Below, one piece after another: positions 43,272 to 51,773 of a DNA stretch of 64,000 nucleotides. The position numbers and the translations under genes were made by a program. Each line of letters opens with the position of its first letter. Within the stretch, counting starts at the first letter, position 1. Below the pieces are notes generated by a model that was given only the letters and a program-made list of their open reading frames with translations, ran no database searches and was not told the DNA's origin. Source of the stretch: Bradyrhizobium sp. Ash2021 (GTDB taxonomy: Bacteria; Pseudomonadota; Alphaproteobacteria; Rhizobiales; Xanthobacteraceae); NCBI RefSeq assembly GCF_031202265.1, contig NZ_CP100604.1, positions 1,718,501 to 1,782,500 of the forward strand, in the 5' to 3' direction.

Positions 43272-44153
43272 TTAAGCGTTGAATGAACGTTCGAAGAAGT
43301 CGACGAAGGCGCGCGCCTTGGCGGTCGCCGCGCGGCCTGTCGGAAGCACCGCCCACAGGTCGAGTGGCGGGAGACTCCATTCCGACAGGATCGCACGGAC
43401 TGCCCCAGATCGCAGCTCAGGGCTGAACATCCACTCCGACGCTATGGTCAGTCCTGCATGGGCGAGCACGGCGGCTCTCACGCCCTCCGCAGCGGTTACC
43501 CGCAATCGGCTTTGAACGCTAACGGCCAATTCCGTACTTTCGCGTCGGAACGACCATACGCTGCCTTCTCCCTGAAGATAAACGACGGCCTGGTGTTTGC
43601 TCAGTTCACTCGGTGTCGACGGCGTGCCCGCCCGATCGAAGTAGGTGGGTGTACCCAGCACGAGCCGCTTGCACCTTGCGATGCGGCGAGCTGTCAGAGT
43701 CGAATCCATCATCTTCCCCATCCGAAGAGCCACGTCGATACCCTCTTGGACGAGGTCGATCTGACGATCGTCCAAAACCACCTCGAGATCCAGTTCTGGA
43801 TGCTGCGCCATGAACTGCGGCAACATCGGAATGAGATGGATCCGCGCGAACGTGACGGCGGCGCAGACGCGCAATCGCCCTTTGAGACCCGCTCCCGCTC
43901 CGCGCGCGGCGAGCTCGGCCTCGGCCGCTTCTTCGAGCGCCCGCCTGGCGCGCTCAAGATAACTAAGCCCGGCTTCGGTGGGCGTTAGTCCTCGCGTCGA
44001 GCGAGTCAGCAGCTTGACTCCAAGATATTCCTCCAGTTGCGCGACCGATTTCGAGACAGCTGGTTGTCCTACTCGAAGCTGTCGGGCCGCTCCTGAGAAG
44101 GAGCCCGTCTCAACGACCCGCACGAACGTTTCCATCGAAGCCAAACGATCCAT
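43272..44153 (-). CDS. LysR-family transcriptional regulator, copy B
   Basis: 293 aa, near-identical to copy A at 14605: HTH METFVRVVETGSFSGAARQL and VGQPAVSKSVAQLEEYLGVK, effector domain with RIHLIPMLPQFMAQHPELDL. Only scattered changes, mostly conservative, so both should bind the same DNA. Starts at 44153, 3 bp from the palindrome at 44157. Divergent from the small membrane protein gene (44257). It is the nearest regulator gene to the thiolase operon, whose promoter has the same palindrome. Confidence 0.94.
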   Translation of the reverse strand: MDRLASMETFVRVVETGSFSGAARQLRVGQPAVSKSVAQLEEYLGVKLLTRSTRGLTPTEAGLSYLERARRALEEAAEAELAARGAGAGLKGRLRVCAAVTFARIHLIPMLPQFMAQHPELDLEVVLDDRQIDLVQEGIDVALRMGKMMDSTLTARRIARCKRLVLGTPTYFDRAGTPSTPSELSKHQAVVYLQGEGSVWSFRRESTELAVSVQSRLRVTAAEGVRAAVLAHAGLTIASEWMFSPELRSGAVRAILSEWSLPPLDLWAVLPTGRAATAKARAFVDFFERSFNA

Positions 44154-44156
44154 CCT

Positions 44157-44171
44157 ATTCTCCGCAGGAAT
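44157..44171. promoter_or_regulatory. LysR-type palindrome 5 (LysR B / small protein B)
   Basis: ATTCT-CCGCA-GGAAT; read toward LysR B it is ATTCC-TGCGG-AGAAT, the same one-mismatch form and orientation as at LysR A. It lies 86 bp upstream of the small membrane protein start. The following GGAATGAGCGATAT is shared with the complement of the copy A region. Confidence 0.6.
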
Positions 44172-44256
44172 GAGCGATATAGCTCCGCTCTATCTGCCAT
44201 GCCGGGCGGGAATTGGCCATCTCTGTACGTGTCCGAGCCCGCCGAGGAGAGAAGCT

Positions 44257-44490
44257 ATGAACACTTACGAAGACCAGACCGCGATGCCGGTCCGAACCGC
44301 CACAGCCAATTCCGGTGGGATGGCCCGCGCGGAAGCCATCGCGCTCGAAGCGGCCCAGGCGCTGTCCGGAACGGCCAGGGACGCTCTGCTGGCCTATGCG
44401 ATGACGGGCAGCGCCGTGGCGAGCATCGCCGTCGTCGCCGCGCCCCATCTTGAGGTGCTACTGCGGTGCATTTTCCATGGACGTGGATAG
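44257..44490 (+). CDS. Small single-helix membrane protein, copy B
   Basis: 77 aa from the ATG at 44257 with GGAGAG upstream. The N-terminal half is polar and variable; the C-terminal half is the conserved segment DALLAYAMTGSAVASIAVVA followed by APHLEVLLRCIFHGRG, one probable membrane helix with the same CIFHG tail as copy A. No known family. Divergent from LysR B, so it is a probable target of that regulator. Convergent with the uncharacterised gene at 44504. Confidence 0.7.
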   Translation: MNTYEDQTAMPVRTATANSGGMARAEAIALEAAQALSGTARDALLAYAMTGSAVASIAVVAAPHLEVLLRCIFHGRG

Positions 44491-44503
44491 CGGCCGCAGG
44501 CCA

Positions 44504-44905
44504 TCACGCGCTCGCAGCCGTGCTCAACTGGTACAGCCGGCCAGTCGCATCCAGGTCCTCAATGCGCCATTCGCCGCCGACGCCCGCGATCATCCACCTA
44601 AGCATCGCCCAAAGATCGGCGTCGACCTCCGGGTCGTTCAACGGTTCCAGCGCGTCGGGCAGGGCGTAGATCTCGATCCCGTCGGGAAACGGTTCTCCGC
44701 TGCGACCTATGAAGGCAAGCGCGTAGATCATTCCCGAGGGTGCCCGCACGTAACCGGAACGCGACAGGGCGTTCGTGTCGAGAGAGAACTGCTTGACGAA
44801 GAATTCTCGGAATTCCGCGTAGTGTCCGACGCGGTCTTCCGCGAGCACCAGCGCTCTTCTTTTGCCTTCGAGCGCCGGATTTTCGACGACTTGAATTGCT
44901 GTCAT
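44504..44905 (-). CDS. Uncharacterised protein, copy B
   Basis: 133 aa from the ATG at 44905 (MTAIQVVENPALEGKRRALV), which overlaps the stop of the upstream hydrolase by 4 bp (ATGA), fixing the start. Homologous to the protein at 13797 over nearly its full length, with VRAPSGMIYALAFIGRSGEP and ADLWAMLRWMIAGVGGEWRI. I do not recognise the family. Last gene of the thiolase/propeller/hydrolase operon running 47876 to 44504. Confidence 0.8.
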   Translation of the reverse strand: MTAIQVVENPALEGKRRALVLAEDRVGHYAEFREFFVKQFSLDTNALSRSGYVRAPSGMIYALAFIGRSGEPFPDGIEIYALPDALEPLNDPEVDADLWAMLRWMIAGVGGEWRIEDLDATGRLYQLSTAASA

Positions 44906-45825
44906 GGCTGCCTTCTCTCGATGCGGTCCAGGAAACGGTTGATCTTGCCAGCGATCTCCTCGCCGGAATCCTCCTGCAGGAAGTGCCGGCCCGTCACCAA
45001 CTCGGGCCCCTCGGCATGCGGCAAGAGTTCTTTGAAGCGCGTCGCGAACGTCTTGTAGTCGAAGACCTCGTCTTCGCGCCCCCAGACCAGCAGCGTCGGG
45101 AGTTTCGACTTCCTCAGCTCGCGTTCCAGCCATTCGAAGCGAGCCAGGCCGCGAGCGCTTTCGTCGAGCGGGATCCAGCGCGGCCAAGTCCACGTGAGCA
45201 GACGCGATCCCGGATCGGGCAGGATGTCCTCATAGACGCTCTGGGCTTCTGCCCGGAACTTCTTGCGGTCGACGACGGAAAGGTACATCCCCCGACCGGC
45301 AAGCGCGTTGTGCCGTCCGAGGAGGTAGGGCCCGACAAGGGGCGCATGCATCATGCGCCAAGGAAAAATGCGCTTGTGAAATTCGGCCGGAGGTAGTGGC
45401 CATGCCCACGTGCTCATGATGACTAGGGCGCGGACGCGGTCCGAATTCGATAGGGCAAAACCGAGACCGGTGGGGCCGCCCCAATCATGACAGACGATGG
45501 TGGCGTTGCGCACATCGAGCTGTCGCAGGAGGCTGGTCAGATTGGCGATGTGTCCGTCGAGCGTGTGGGCTTGCTCCCGGACAGGCTTCTCGGACAGCCC
45601 GAAGCCGATCATGTCCGGAATGATCACGCGCCTGCCCGCCGCGGTCAGCGGTTTGATGAATTTCCGGTACAGAAATCCCCAAGCCGGGTTGCCGTGCAGG
45701 AGAACCACTGGGTCGCCGGCGCCCTCGTCGACGTAGTGCATGCGCCAGCCATTGACGCGCTTGAATTTCGGCTCGTACGGCCATTGCTCATGCGCGAACC
45801 GCTGCCCTGTTTCCGACGCGTCCAT
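44902..45825 (-). CDS. Haloalkane dehalogenase-like alpha/beta hydrolase (HLD-I/III type)
   Basis: 307 aa. Nucleophile Asp114 with Trp115 in VCHDWGGPTG, oxyanion/halide-side HGNPAWGFLY (Asn46), acid in WGREDEVF (Asp252), base His281 in GRHFLQEDSG. The acid after strand 7, not after strand 6, separates it from the HLD-II protein at 20698. It is consistent with a haloalkane dehalogenase, but a related Asp-nucleophile hydrolase is also possible. It overlaps the downstream gene by 4 bp. Third of four genes in the operon that starts with the thiolase. Confidence 0.8.
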   Translation of the reverse strand: MDASETGQRFAHEQWPYEPKFKRVNGWRMHYVDEGAGDPVVLLHGNPAWGFLYRKFIKPLTAAGRRVIIPDMIGFGLSEKPVREQAHTLDGHIANLTSLLRQLDVRNATIVCHDWGGPTGLGFALSNSDRVRALVIMSTWAWPLPPAEFHKRIFPWRMMHAPLVGPYLLGRHNALAGRGMYLSVVDRKKFRAEAQSVYEDILPDPGSRLLTWTWPRWIPLDESARGLARFEWLERELRKSKLPTLLVWGREDEVFDYKTFATRFKELLPHAEGPELVTGRHFLQEDSGEEIAGKINRFLDRIERRQP

Positions 45826-45836
45826 CCTTTTCCTCC

Positions 45837-46664
45837 CTATCCAAAGAAGATGACGGCTTGGCCGTTGAGGCCCGGCAGCCTGACCACGGCGCCTAGAGAT
45901 TTACCCGTCGCGAAATCGAACGCGACGACTTCGTCCTGGGCCACGCAATACAGATGTTCGCCCGACCCGAAACGTAGGCCGCGCGGCTTCCTGAACCCGA
46001 GCCCGCGATCTGCAGCAAGGACGCGAACAAGACGGCCGTTGGATCGATCATATTCGCGGAGGGTCGTCACTGCGTTCGGATCTCCAAAGGGTTGTTCACT
46101 GCTGACGACCACGTTTCCGCTTGGCGCGATCGTGAGATCGAGCGGACTGAGATCCGGATCTTCGACCTTCCAAGAAGGATTGATCCTCCACTCCTGATCG
46201 AACGCCAGAATGGTATTGTCGCCTTCGCCGCCCGGGCCGATGCCGGATGCGAGAAAGAGAGTGCCGTCCTGTCCGAAGGCGAAACCGCGGGGGAACGGGA
46301 CCACTGCAGTCGGAAGCACAGCTTCGCCAGATCCGTCGAGCGTCGGCGCAAACGCCATGATCGTCCGCGCAGCGCGCAATCCGACATAGTACCGCCCATC
46401 TGGTCCGAAATTACCGCCGCCTGGGTTAAGCCCGGGTATAACGCCGGTGTCGCGCACCACACGCGCCTTGCCATCGAGCCCCAGAATGCGGTCCGAGCCA
46501 CTGTTGAGGAAGAGCAATGAACCGTCGACGCCGACCCCGCGCGGGTCGATGATCCGGTGGTCCTCACTGAAAGGGCCTAGCAACTCGCCGTTCGCATCGA
46601 ACGCTAACAACTTGCCGTAACCCGAGCCATTCGCGCCCGAGGCACTTGTTACAAGGAGGGCCAT
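45837..46664 (-). CDS. NHL/SMP-30-like beta-propeller protein
   Basis: 275-aa propeller protein with repeated blades, e.g. DPRGVGVDGSLLFLNSGSDR, NFGPDGRYYVGLRAARTIMA and LGFRKPRGLRFGSGEHLYCV. No signal peptide, so cytoplasmic. Such proteins are often lactonases or of unknown function; no metal-ligand pattern can be set by eye. It starts 21 bp after the thiolase stop and ends 11 bp before the hydrolase start, so all are one operon. Confidence 0.82.
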   Translation of the reverse strand: MALLVTSASGANGSGYGKLLAFDANGELLGPFSEDHRIIDPRGVGVDGSLLFLNSGSDRILGLDGKARVVRDTGVIPGLNPGGGNFGPDGRYYVGLRAARTIMAFAPTLDGSGEAVLPTAVVPFPRGFAFGQDGTLFLASGIGPGGEGDNTILAFDQEWRINPSWKVEDPDLSPLDLTIAPSGNVVVSSEQPFGDPNAVTTLREYDRSNGRLVRVLAADRGLGFRKPRGLRFGSGEHLYCVAQDEVVAFDFATGKSLGAVVRLPGLNGQAVIFFG

Positions 46665-46685
46665 GGGAGGCTCCTATGGTTATCC

Positions 46686-47876
46686 TCAACCGATCATCTC
46701 GAGGGCCAGGGCGATCCCCTGGCCGCCGCCAATGCACATCGTGACAATACCCCTCTTGAGACCGTCCCGGCGCATCGAATGGAGGAGACGGGTGGTCAGC
46801 ACGGCGCCGGTCGCGCCGATTGGATGGCCGTGTGCGATGGCGCCGCCCTCGACATTCACGATCTCGGGCGGCAGCTTGAGTTCCTGCATGACCGCAAGGG
46901 CTATGGCGGCAAACGCTTCGTTGATCTCGATGCGATCGACGTCAACATTACTCCAGCCGGCGCGCGCCAGCGCCTGTCTGACAGCGGGGATCGGGCCGAG
47001 GCCGAACATGCCCGGCTCGACCGCCGCGATGCCGTAGGACACGAGCTTGGCAATCGGCGCCAGACCGCGTTTGGCGGCCCAATCCTCTCCCGCCAGCACC
47101 ATCGCCGCTGCGGCGGTGTTCAAGCCGGGGGCATTGCCCGCGGTGATCGTGCCGCCATCGCGGAAAGCCGGCTTCAGCTTGGCCAGCGCCTCGATCGTCG
47201 CGTCCGGGCGGTTATGCTCATCGACCTGGAACGTGCTCGGTCCCTTTCGGGCGCGAACGTCGACGGGCACGATCTCGCCCTCGAATTTGCCGGCGCTCTG
47301 CGCGGCGGAAAAGCGCGTATGCGAACGCTGGGCCCATTCGTCTTGCTTTGCGCGGCTGATCTGAAACTTTGTGACCAGGTCTTCCGTATGCCAGCCCGAG
47401 TGCGCGTCAGAGAAGGCATCGTTGAGGCCGTCGCGCAACACGCTGTCGTAGAGGCTGCCGTCGCCCAAGCGGTGGCCCCATCGGCCGCGCGCGACCAGGT
47501 AGGGAGCTGTGTCCATGTTCTCCATGCCGCCGGCGACGGCTGCATCCACCGAACCCATCAGGATTTCGTGTGCTGCGGAAACGATTGCCTGTGCGCCGGA
47601 GCCGCAGACGCGATTCACCGTCATGGCAGGTACCTGGACCGGAAGTCCCCCGTGGATCGCTGCCTGGCGCGCGGGATTCATCTTGTTGCCGGCCTGCACC
47701 GTGTTTCCCATGACGACCGTGCCGAGCTCGTCAGGCCGCAGGTTGGATCGATGAAGAGCGGCATTGATGGCCGCCGCGCCCAGTTCGACGGCAGGAATAT
47801 CCTTCAACGTACCGCCGAATGTTCCGACGGCCGTTCGAACAGGCTCAACGATCACTACCGAGTGCTTCGATGTCAT
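46686..47876 (-). CDS. Thiolase (acetyl-CoA C-acyltransferase)
   Basis: 396 aa from the ATG at 47876, preceded by GGAGG; an in-frame GTG-type start at 47903 is unsupported. Cleaves or forms 3-ketoacyl-CoA. The nucleophilic Cys lies in VNRVCGSGAQAIVSAA, His in GGAIAHGHPIGATGAV, and the second Cys in GIVTMCIGGGQGIALA. First gene of the operon with the propeller protein, hydrolase and uncharacterised protein. A perfect LysR-type palindrome sits about 94 bp upstream. Its presence links the operon to acyl-CoA degradation. Confidence 0.95.
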   Translation of the reverse strand: MTSKHSVVIVEPVRTAVGTFGGTLKDIPAVELGAAAINAALHRSNLRPDELGTVVMGNTVQAGNKMNPARQAAIHGGLPVQVPAMTVNRVCGSGAQAIVSAAHEILMGSVDAAVAGGMENMDTAPYLVARGRWGHRLGDGSLYDSVLRDGLNDAFSDAHSGWHTEDLVTKFQISRAKQDEWAQRSHTRFSAAQSAGKFEGEIVPVDVRARKGPSTFQVDEHNRPDATIEALAKLKPAFRDGGTITAGNAPGLNTAAAAMVLAGEDWAAKRGLAPIAKLVSYGIAAVEPGMFGLGPIPAVRQALARAGWSNVDVDRIEINEAFAAIALAVMQELKLPPEIVNVEGGAIAHGHPIGATGAVLTTRLLHSMRRDGLKRGIVTMCIGGGQGIALALEMIG

Positions 47877-47968
47877 GGAAAGACCTCCGCCGAAAAGACG
47901 CACAGCAAGTGAGAACCTAGCTGTCGTGCATGGAAGGATTCGGGCAGAGCGGTCATCGTAATAAAGCT

Positions 47969-47985
47969 TATTCCTGCGCGGAATA
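47969..47985. promoter_or_regulatory. LysR-type palindrome 6 (thiolase operon / COG3903 regulator 3)
   Basis: Perfect TATTCC-TGCGC-GGAATA in the intergenic region, about 94 bp upstream of the thiolase start on the minus strand. The plus-strand regulator gene starts 209 bp away, so the thiolase operon is the more likely target. Confidence 0.7.
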
Positions 47986-48193
47986 TGCGGTTAGGGAAGG
48001 AGGGGATACCATCCATGCTATGTCTTTGTTTCGATTGCGCTTTTGGCCTTTCGTGGAGTGTGCTCGGATTCCATGAAGATGCAGCCAACCCGGCTGGCCC
48101 AGAGTGGGCATCGGGCAGTAGAATGAAGCGGGTTCTGCGCGGGCGGCTTCCCATGTCGATCCACGATGCCGAGCCAACAGCGGGAATGCTTGT

Positions 48194-51052
48194 ATGAACG
48201 GTCTTCGCAATGTTCAGCCCGGGGACGTGCTTTCCTTTGGCCCGTTCAGTCTGTTACTGGCCGGCAGGATGCTGAAGAGGGCAGCTGAAACGATACCGCT
48301 GGGAGGGCGCGCGCTCGACGTCCTGATCGTCTTGACGGAGCGGGCTGGCGAGGTCGTCAGCTACAGCGAGCTAATTTCCTTAGCGTGGCCGAATGTTACT
48401 GTGGACGAGTCCAATCTCCGTGTTCAGATTGCCACCCTCCGGAAAGCGCTGAGCGATGGAGAGCACGGCGCTCGTTACATTTCGAATGTTACAGGTCGCG
48501 GCTATTGCTTCGTCGCGCCCGTTTCGCGTTCGACCGGGCGGCTGACGGTCGCGGAAGGAAGTTCGGACGGTGAGCAGCTCAGAAAGCTGCCGCCGCGATT
48601 GGCGCGGATGGTCGGTCGAGAAGAAGCTGTTCGAGCCGTATCGGAGCAGCTCGCTGCAGAGCGCTTCGTGAGCATCGTCGGTCCGGGCGGCATAGGCAAG
48701 ACCACGGTCGCGATTTCGGTCGCGCATGCATTGCTGAACGGCTTCGGCGGCGCCGTCTCCTTCGTCGATCTGAGTTTATTGACGAATCCCCGGCTCGTTC
48801 CCACGGCAGTCGCTTCAGCGCTTGGCTTCATGATCCAAGCTCATGATCCATTCGGGAGCCTTGTGGCCTTTATAGGTGACAAGAAGGTCCTCCTGATCCT
48901 CGACAACTGTGAGCACGTGATCGATTCGGCAGCTGAGTTGGCCGAACGGGTCGTCAGCGAGGCACCGCAAGCGCATATCCTCGCGACCAGCCGCGAGTCG
49001 CTGCGTGTCGAAGGTGAACACGTCCACCTTTTGTATTCCCTTGCTTGTCCGCCCGGGCATGCCGATCTTACCGCCACGGAAGTGCTGAGCTATCCGGCTG
49101 CTCAGATATTCATGGAACGGGCCGCAGCTGGTGGCCACGGAGCAGGTCTGAGCGACATTGAAGCGCCGATTGTCGCTACGATCTGTCGTCGACTTGATGG
49201 TATCGCGCTCGCGATCGAACTCGCCGCCAGTCGTGCCGGTTCTATTGGGATTCGCGGAATCGCGGAGCTGCTTGATAATCGCTTCAGCCTGCTCTGGCAT
49301 GGACGCAGGACCGCGCTGCCCAGACACCAGACCCTGAACGCTATGCTCGATTGGAGTTACAATCTACTGCCCGAGCTGGAGAGGACCGTTCTTAGCAGGC
49401 TCTCGGTATTCGTGGGCGATTTCACGATCGAGGCGGCCCGCTCTGTCGCGTCCGAAACGCTGGGCGAAGAGGCGAGCACTACAGATGCTCTCGACAGCCT
49501 GCTCGCGAAGTCGCTGATCTCCACAAGCTGGATATCCGGCTCGACATACTATCGCTTGCTCGACACGACGCGCGCCTACGCGAGAGGAAAGCTTGCCGAT
49601 CGAGGGGAGGAAGCTCGCGTCGCCCGGCGGCATGCAGAGTTCTATTCCGCCTTTCTCCAAAGCGATGACATCACGCGCTCAAGGATCGGCAAAAACAATC
49701 TTTCAAAATACGCTCCGCATATAGGAAACGTGCGTGCGGCGCTGGAGTGGGCATTGTCCGATCGTGACGATCCCACCTTTGGAGTGGCTCTCGTCGCGCA
49801 ATCGGCGCCGCTGCTGCTGGGCCTGTCTCTGCTGGAAGAGTGCAGGCGCTTTTGCGAAAGCGCTCTGGCGGCTCTCGACGATGCCGGCAACTCTACCAGA
49901 ACGGAGATGATCCTCCAGGAATCGCTGGCACTCGCGTCGATGCACACGCGCGGAAATGACCCCAACGTTCGCACGGCAATCGAGCGTGGGCTCGCGCTTG
50001 CCGAAGCGCTCGAGGACAGGTCGCGCCAATTGCAGCTCTTGGCGAGCTTGAATTTGCTTCTCGTCCGACAAGGTGATCTTCGCGGCGCCAGAGCGGCTGT
50101 CGACAAAGGAAAGAGCGTAGCACAAGCAATTTCGGACCCCGCTGGCCTTATCTGGGCCGATTGGATGACGGGTGTCTCCTATTACTTGAGTGGAGATCAA
50201 GTCGCTGCTCAGTTTCACCTCGAAAATGGAATGTCTTTTGCTGCCGAAAGCGGTTCACACCATGCCAACTACTTCGGGAGCGTCAATCGCATAGGGGCCA
50301 AGGTGGCTCTCGCCCGAGTCTTGTGGCTGCGCGGGTTTCCTGATCGGGCCATGACAATGGCGCAAGATGCAATCGATGAGATGAGCCGCGGCGGAAGCCA
50401 TCCCGTATCCGTTTGTACGTCCCTTCTCTATGGCGGTTCGGTTGTTTTTTGGACCGGGAATCTCACGACGGCTTGGGAGTTGGTGGAACAGTTGATAGCT
50501 TTCGCTGGACGACACTCTTTAGCACCCTATCGGGCCGCGGGCATCGGATTCAAGGGAGAACTGCAGATCGCGAGAAATGAGGTGCCGGCAGGAATAGAGT
50601 CGTTGAGGGAAGCTTTGGAGCTTATGCAGATTGAACAGTATAATGTGATTCGTACCACCCTCATGGGCGCGCTCGCAGACGGGCTTCGAAAGGTCGGGCG
50701 GTTAACAGAAGCGCTCGCAACGGTTAATGACGCAATTGCCCGGTCGACGGATACAGGTGCCGAATTTGACGTACCAGAACTGCTGCGAATCAAGGCGCAA
50801 ATCCTCGCAGCGCGCAAGGACCATAAGGCCGCTAGGAGTTGTTTGAAGGACTCGATAGCAAAGGCGCAGGCACAACATGCGCTCAGCCTTGAACTCAGGT
50901 CGGCGATGACACTTGCCAGCCTGCTGCAGCGTGAAGGCAAGCTGGCCGAAGCTCGTCGATGCCTGGCAAGTGTATTCGAACGTTTCACGGAAGGTTTCGA
51001 GACCGCGGATCTCAGGGCGGCGCTTGGGCTCCTTGAAGAGCCGCACCCATAA
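48194..51052 (+). CDS. Winged-helix/ATPase one-component regulator (COG3903 type), copy 3
   Basis: 952 aa. Winged helix: VLSFGPFSLLLAGRMLKRAA, LISLAWPNVTVDESNLRVQI and ISNVTGRGYCFVAPV. ATPase: SIVGPGGIGKTTVAISVAHA (Walker A), KKVLLILDNCEHVIDSAAEL (Walker B), GIALAIELAASRAGS and LPRHQTLNAMLDWSYNLLPE. The C-terminal part is helical, TPR-like. Closer in motif detail to copy 1 (33403) than to copy 2. Divergent from the thiolase operon, with the palindrome between them. Target genes and signal unknown. Confidence 0.88.
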   Translation: MNGLRNVQPGDVLSFGPFSLLLAGRMLKRAAETIPLGGRALDVLIVLTERAGEVVSYSELISLAWPNVTVDESNLRVQIATLRKALSDGEHGARYISNVTGRGYCFVAPVSRSTGRLTVAEGSSDGEQLRKLPPRLARMVGREEAVRAVSEQLAAERFVSIVGPGGIGKTTVAISVAHALLNGFGGAVSFVDLSLLTNPRLVPTAVASALGFMIQAHDPFGSLVAFIGDKKVLLILDNCEHVIDSAAELAERVVSEAPQAHILATSRESLRVEGEHVHLLYSLACPPGHADLTATEVLSYPAAQIFMERAAAGGHGAGLSDIEAPIVATICRRLDGIALAIELAASRAGSIGIRGIAELLDNRFSLLWHGRRTALPRHQTLNAMLDWSYNLLPELERTVLSRLSVFVGDFTIEAARSVASETLGEEASTTDALDSLLAKSLISTSWISGSTYYRLLDTTRAYARGKLADRGEEARVARRHAEFYSAFLQSDDITRSRIGKNNLSKYAPHIGNVRAALEWALSDRDDPTFGVALVAQSAPLLLGLSLLEECRRFCESALAALDDAGNSTRTEMILQESLALASMHTRGNDPNVRTAIERGLALAEALEDRSRQLQLLASLNLLLVRQGDLRGARAAVDKGKSVAQAISDPAGLIWADWMTGVSYYLSGDQVAAQFHLENGMSFAAESGSHHANYFGSVNRIGAKVALARVLWLRGFPDRAMTMAQDAIDEMSRGGSHPVSVCTSLLYGGSVVFWTGNLTTAWELVEQLIAFAGRHSLAPYRAAGIGFKGELQIARNEVPAGIESLREALELMQIEQYNVIRTTLMGALADGLRKVGRLTEALATVNDAIARSTDTGAEFDVPELLRIKAQILAARKDHKAARSCLKDSIAKAQAQHALSLELRSAMTLASLLQREGKLAEARRCLASVFERFTEGFETADLRAALGLLEEPHP

Positions 51053-51139
51053 TTTTAGACGGGCGGAGAGTCTCGATAACGTCCTTGTCCATACAGCGGA
51101 GCCGCTTAGGGATCTGCTGGATCTTCGGCTTTTTGCCGA

Positions 51140-51440
51140 ATTTCAAGACACCACGAACGCCTTCGACCGGACGATGGCCACTTCGCCTGTGCCGTGCTCG
51201 TCAGCAATGAGCTTCGTGATTACCGAGGCAAGATCGGTTATCAGGGACGGACCCCCTCATTGGTGAGCAACCGACGATCGCTGTCGCGCACGTCGTGAGG
51301 CGCCACAGCAGTTTCATCGTTACCGCCAACGATGAGTAGCATGGTCTGTCGAACTCCCTTGCCTTGACCTTTTATTTCGTGCTGGACGATGAACTCATCG
51401 TCCAATTGATCATTCTGCGCAGCCGCCGCGATATCCTGCG
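51140..51440 (+). pseudogene. NTF2-like gene fragment (2), frameshifted
   Basis: Pieces in different frames match the intact NTF2-like protein at 52956: TTNAFDRTMAT (52956 has TNNFDLDRLMVTF), SNELRDYRGK (NDQLLDYWGK), and LTFYFVLDDELIVQLIILRS (LAFYFMPHDDLIVQLIILRN). Frameshifts separate them. It lies 52 bp before the 19-bp repeat at 51493, the same order as at 52956-53452. The rest of 51053-51773 shows only that repeat and a kinase-leader-like region with no open kinase frame. Confidence 0.6.
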
Positions 51441-51492
51441 GGCGACGTTTCCCGTCCAAGGTCATCTCGGCGTCTCCACGTTTAACAGTTTC

Positions 51493-51511
51493 TTAGAACG
51501 TTTAACTCGCC
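51493..51511 (+). repeat. 19-bp repeat (copy 2)
   Basis: TTAGAACGTTTAACTCGCC, identical to 53434-53452. The following sequence (CAGGAGAATTGCGCGACG) is also similar to that after 53434 (GGAGGTGAAGTCGCGCGACG). No kinase frame follows here, only a short degraded stretch before OYE copy C. Confidence 0.6.
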
Positions 51512-51773
51512 TTCGCAGGAGAATTGCGCGACGTTTAAGCGAGCAATCGGGTTATTACCGGCTCCTCATCTGCGAGAAGAATACCCATGCGGGACGCCAG
51601 CGGCCGTGTCGGGACGGAGAGACGTAATGAGGACTGCCAAGCCATCGCCAGCACGACGCGGACCGTATTCACGAAAAAGCACGGCTCGATCCCGTCGCGC
51701 TACTCCCGGACGCGGCTGATGCCGTGAAATGGCGACCATCCGCCGTGTCGCTCAAACCGACAGGGAGCAAACT

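Larger units (their letters stand above)
43272..44905 (-). repeat. LysR module, copy B (inverted homolog of 13797-15486)
   Basis: LysR (-), small membrane protein (+), uncharacterised protein (-), the exact mirror of copy A. Here the uncharacterised gene is still coupled to an upstream hydrolase, so copy B looks like the more complete locus. Confidence 0.8.
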
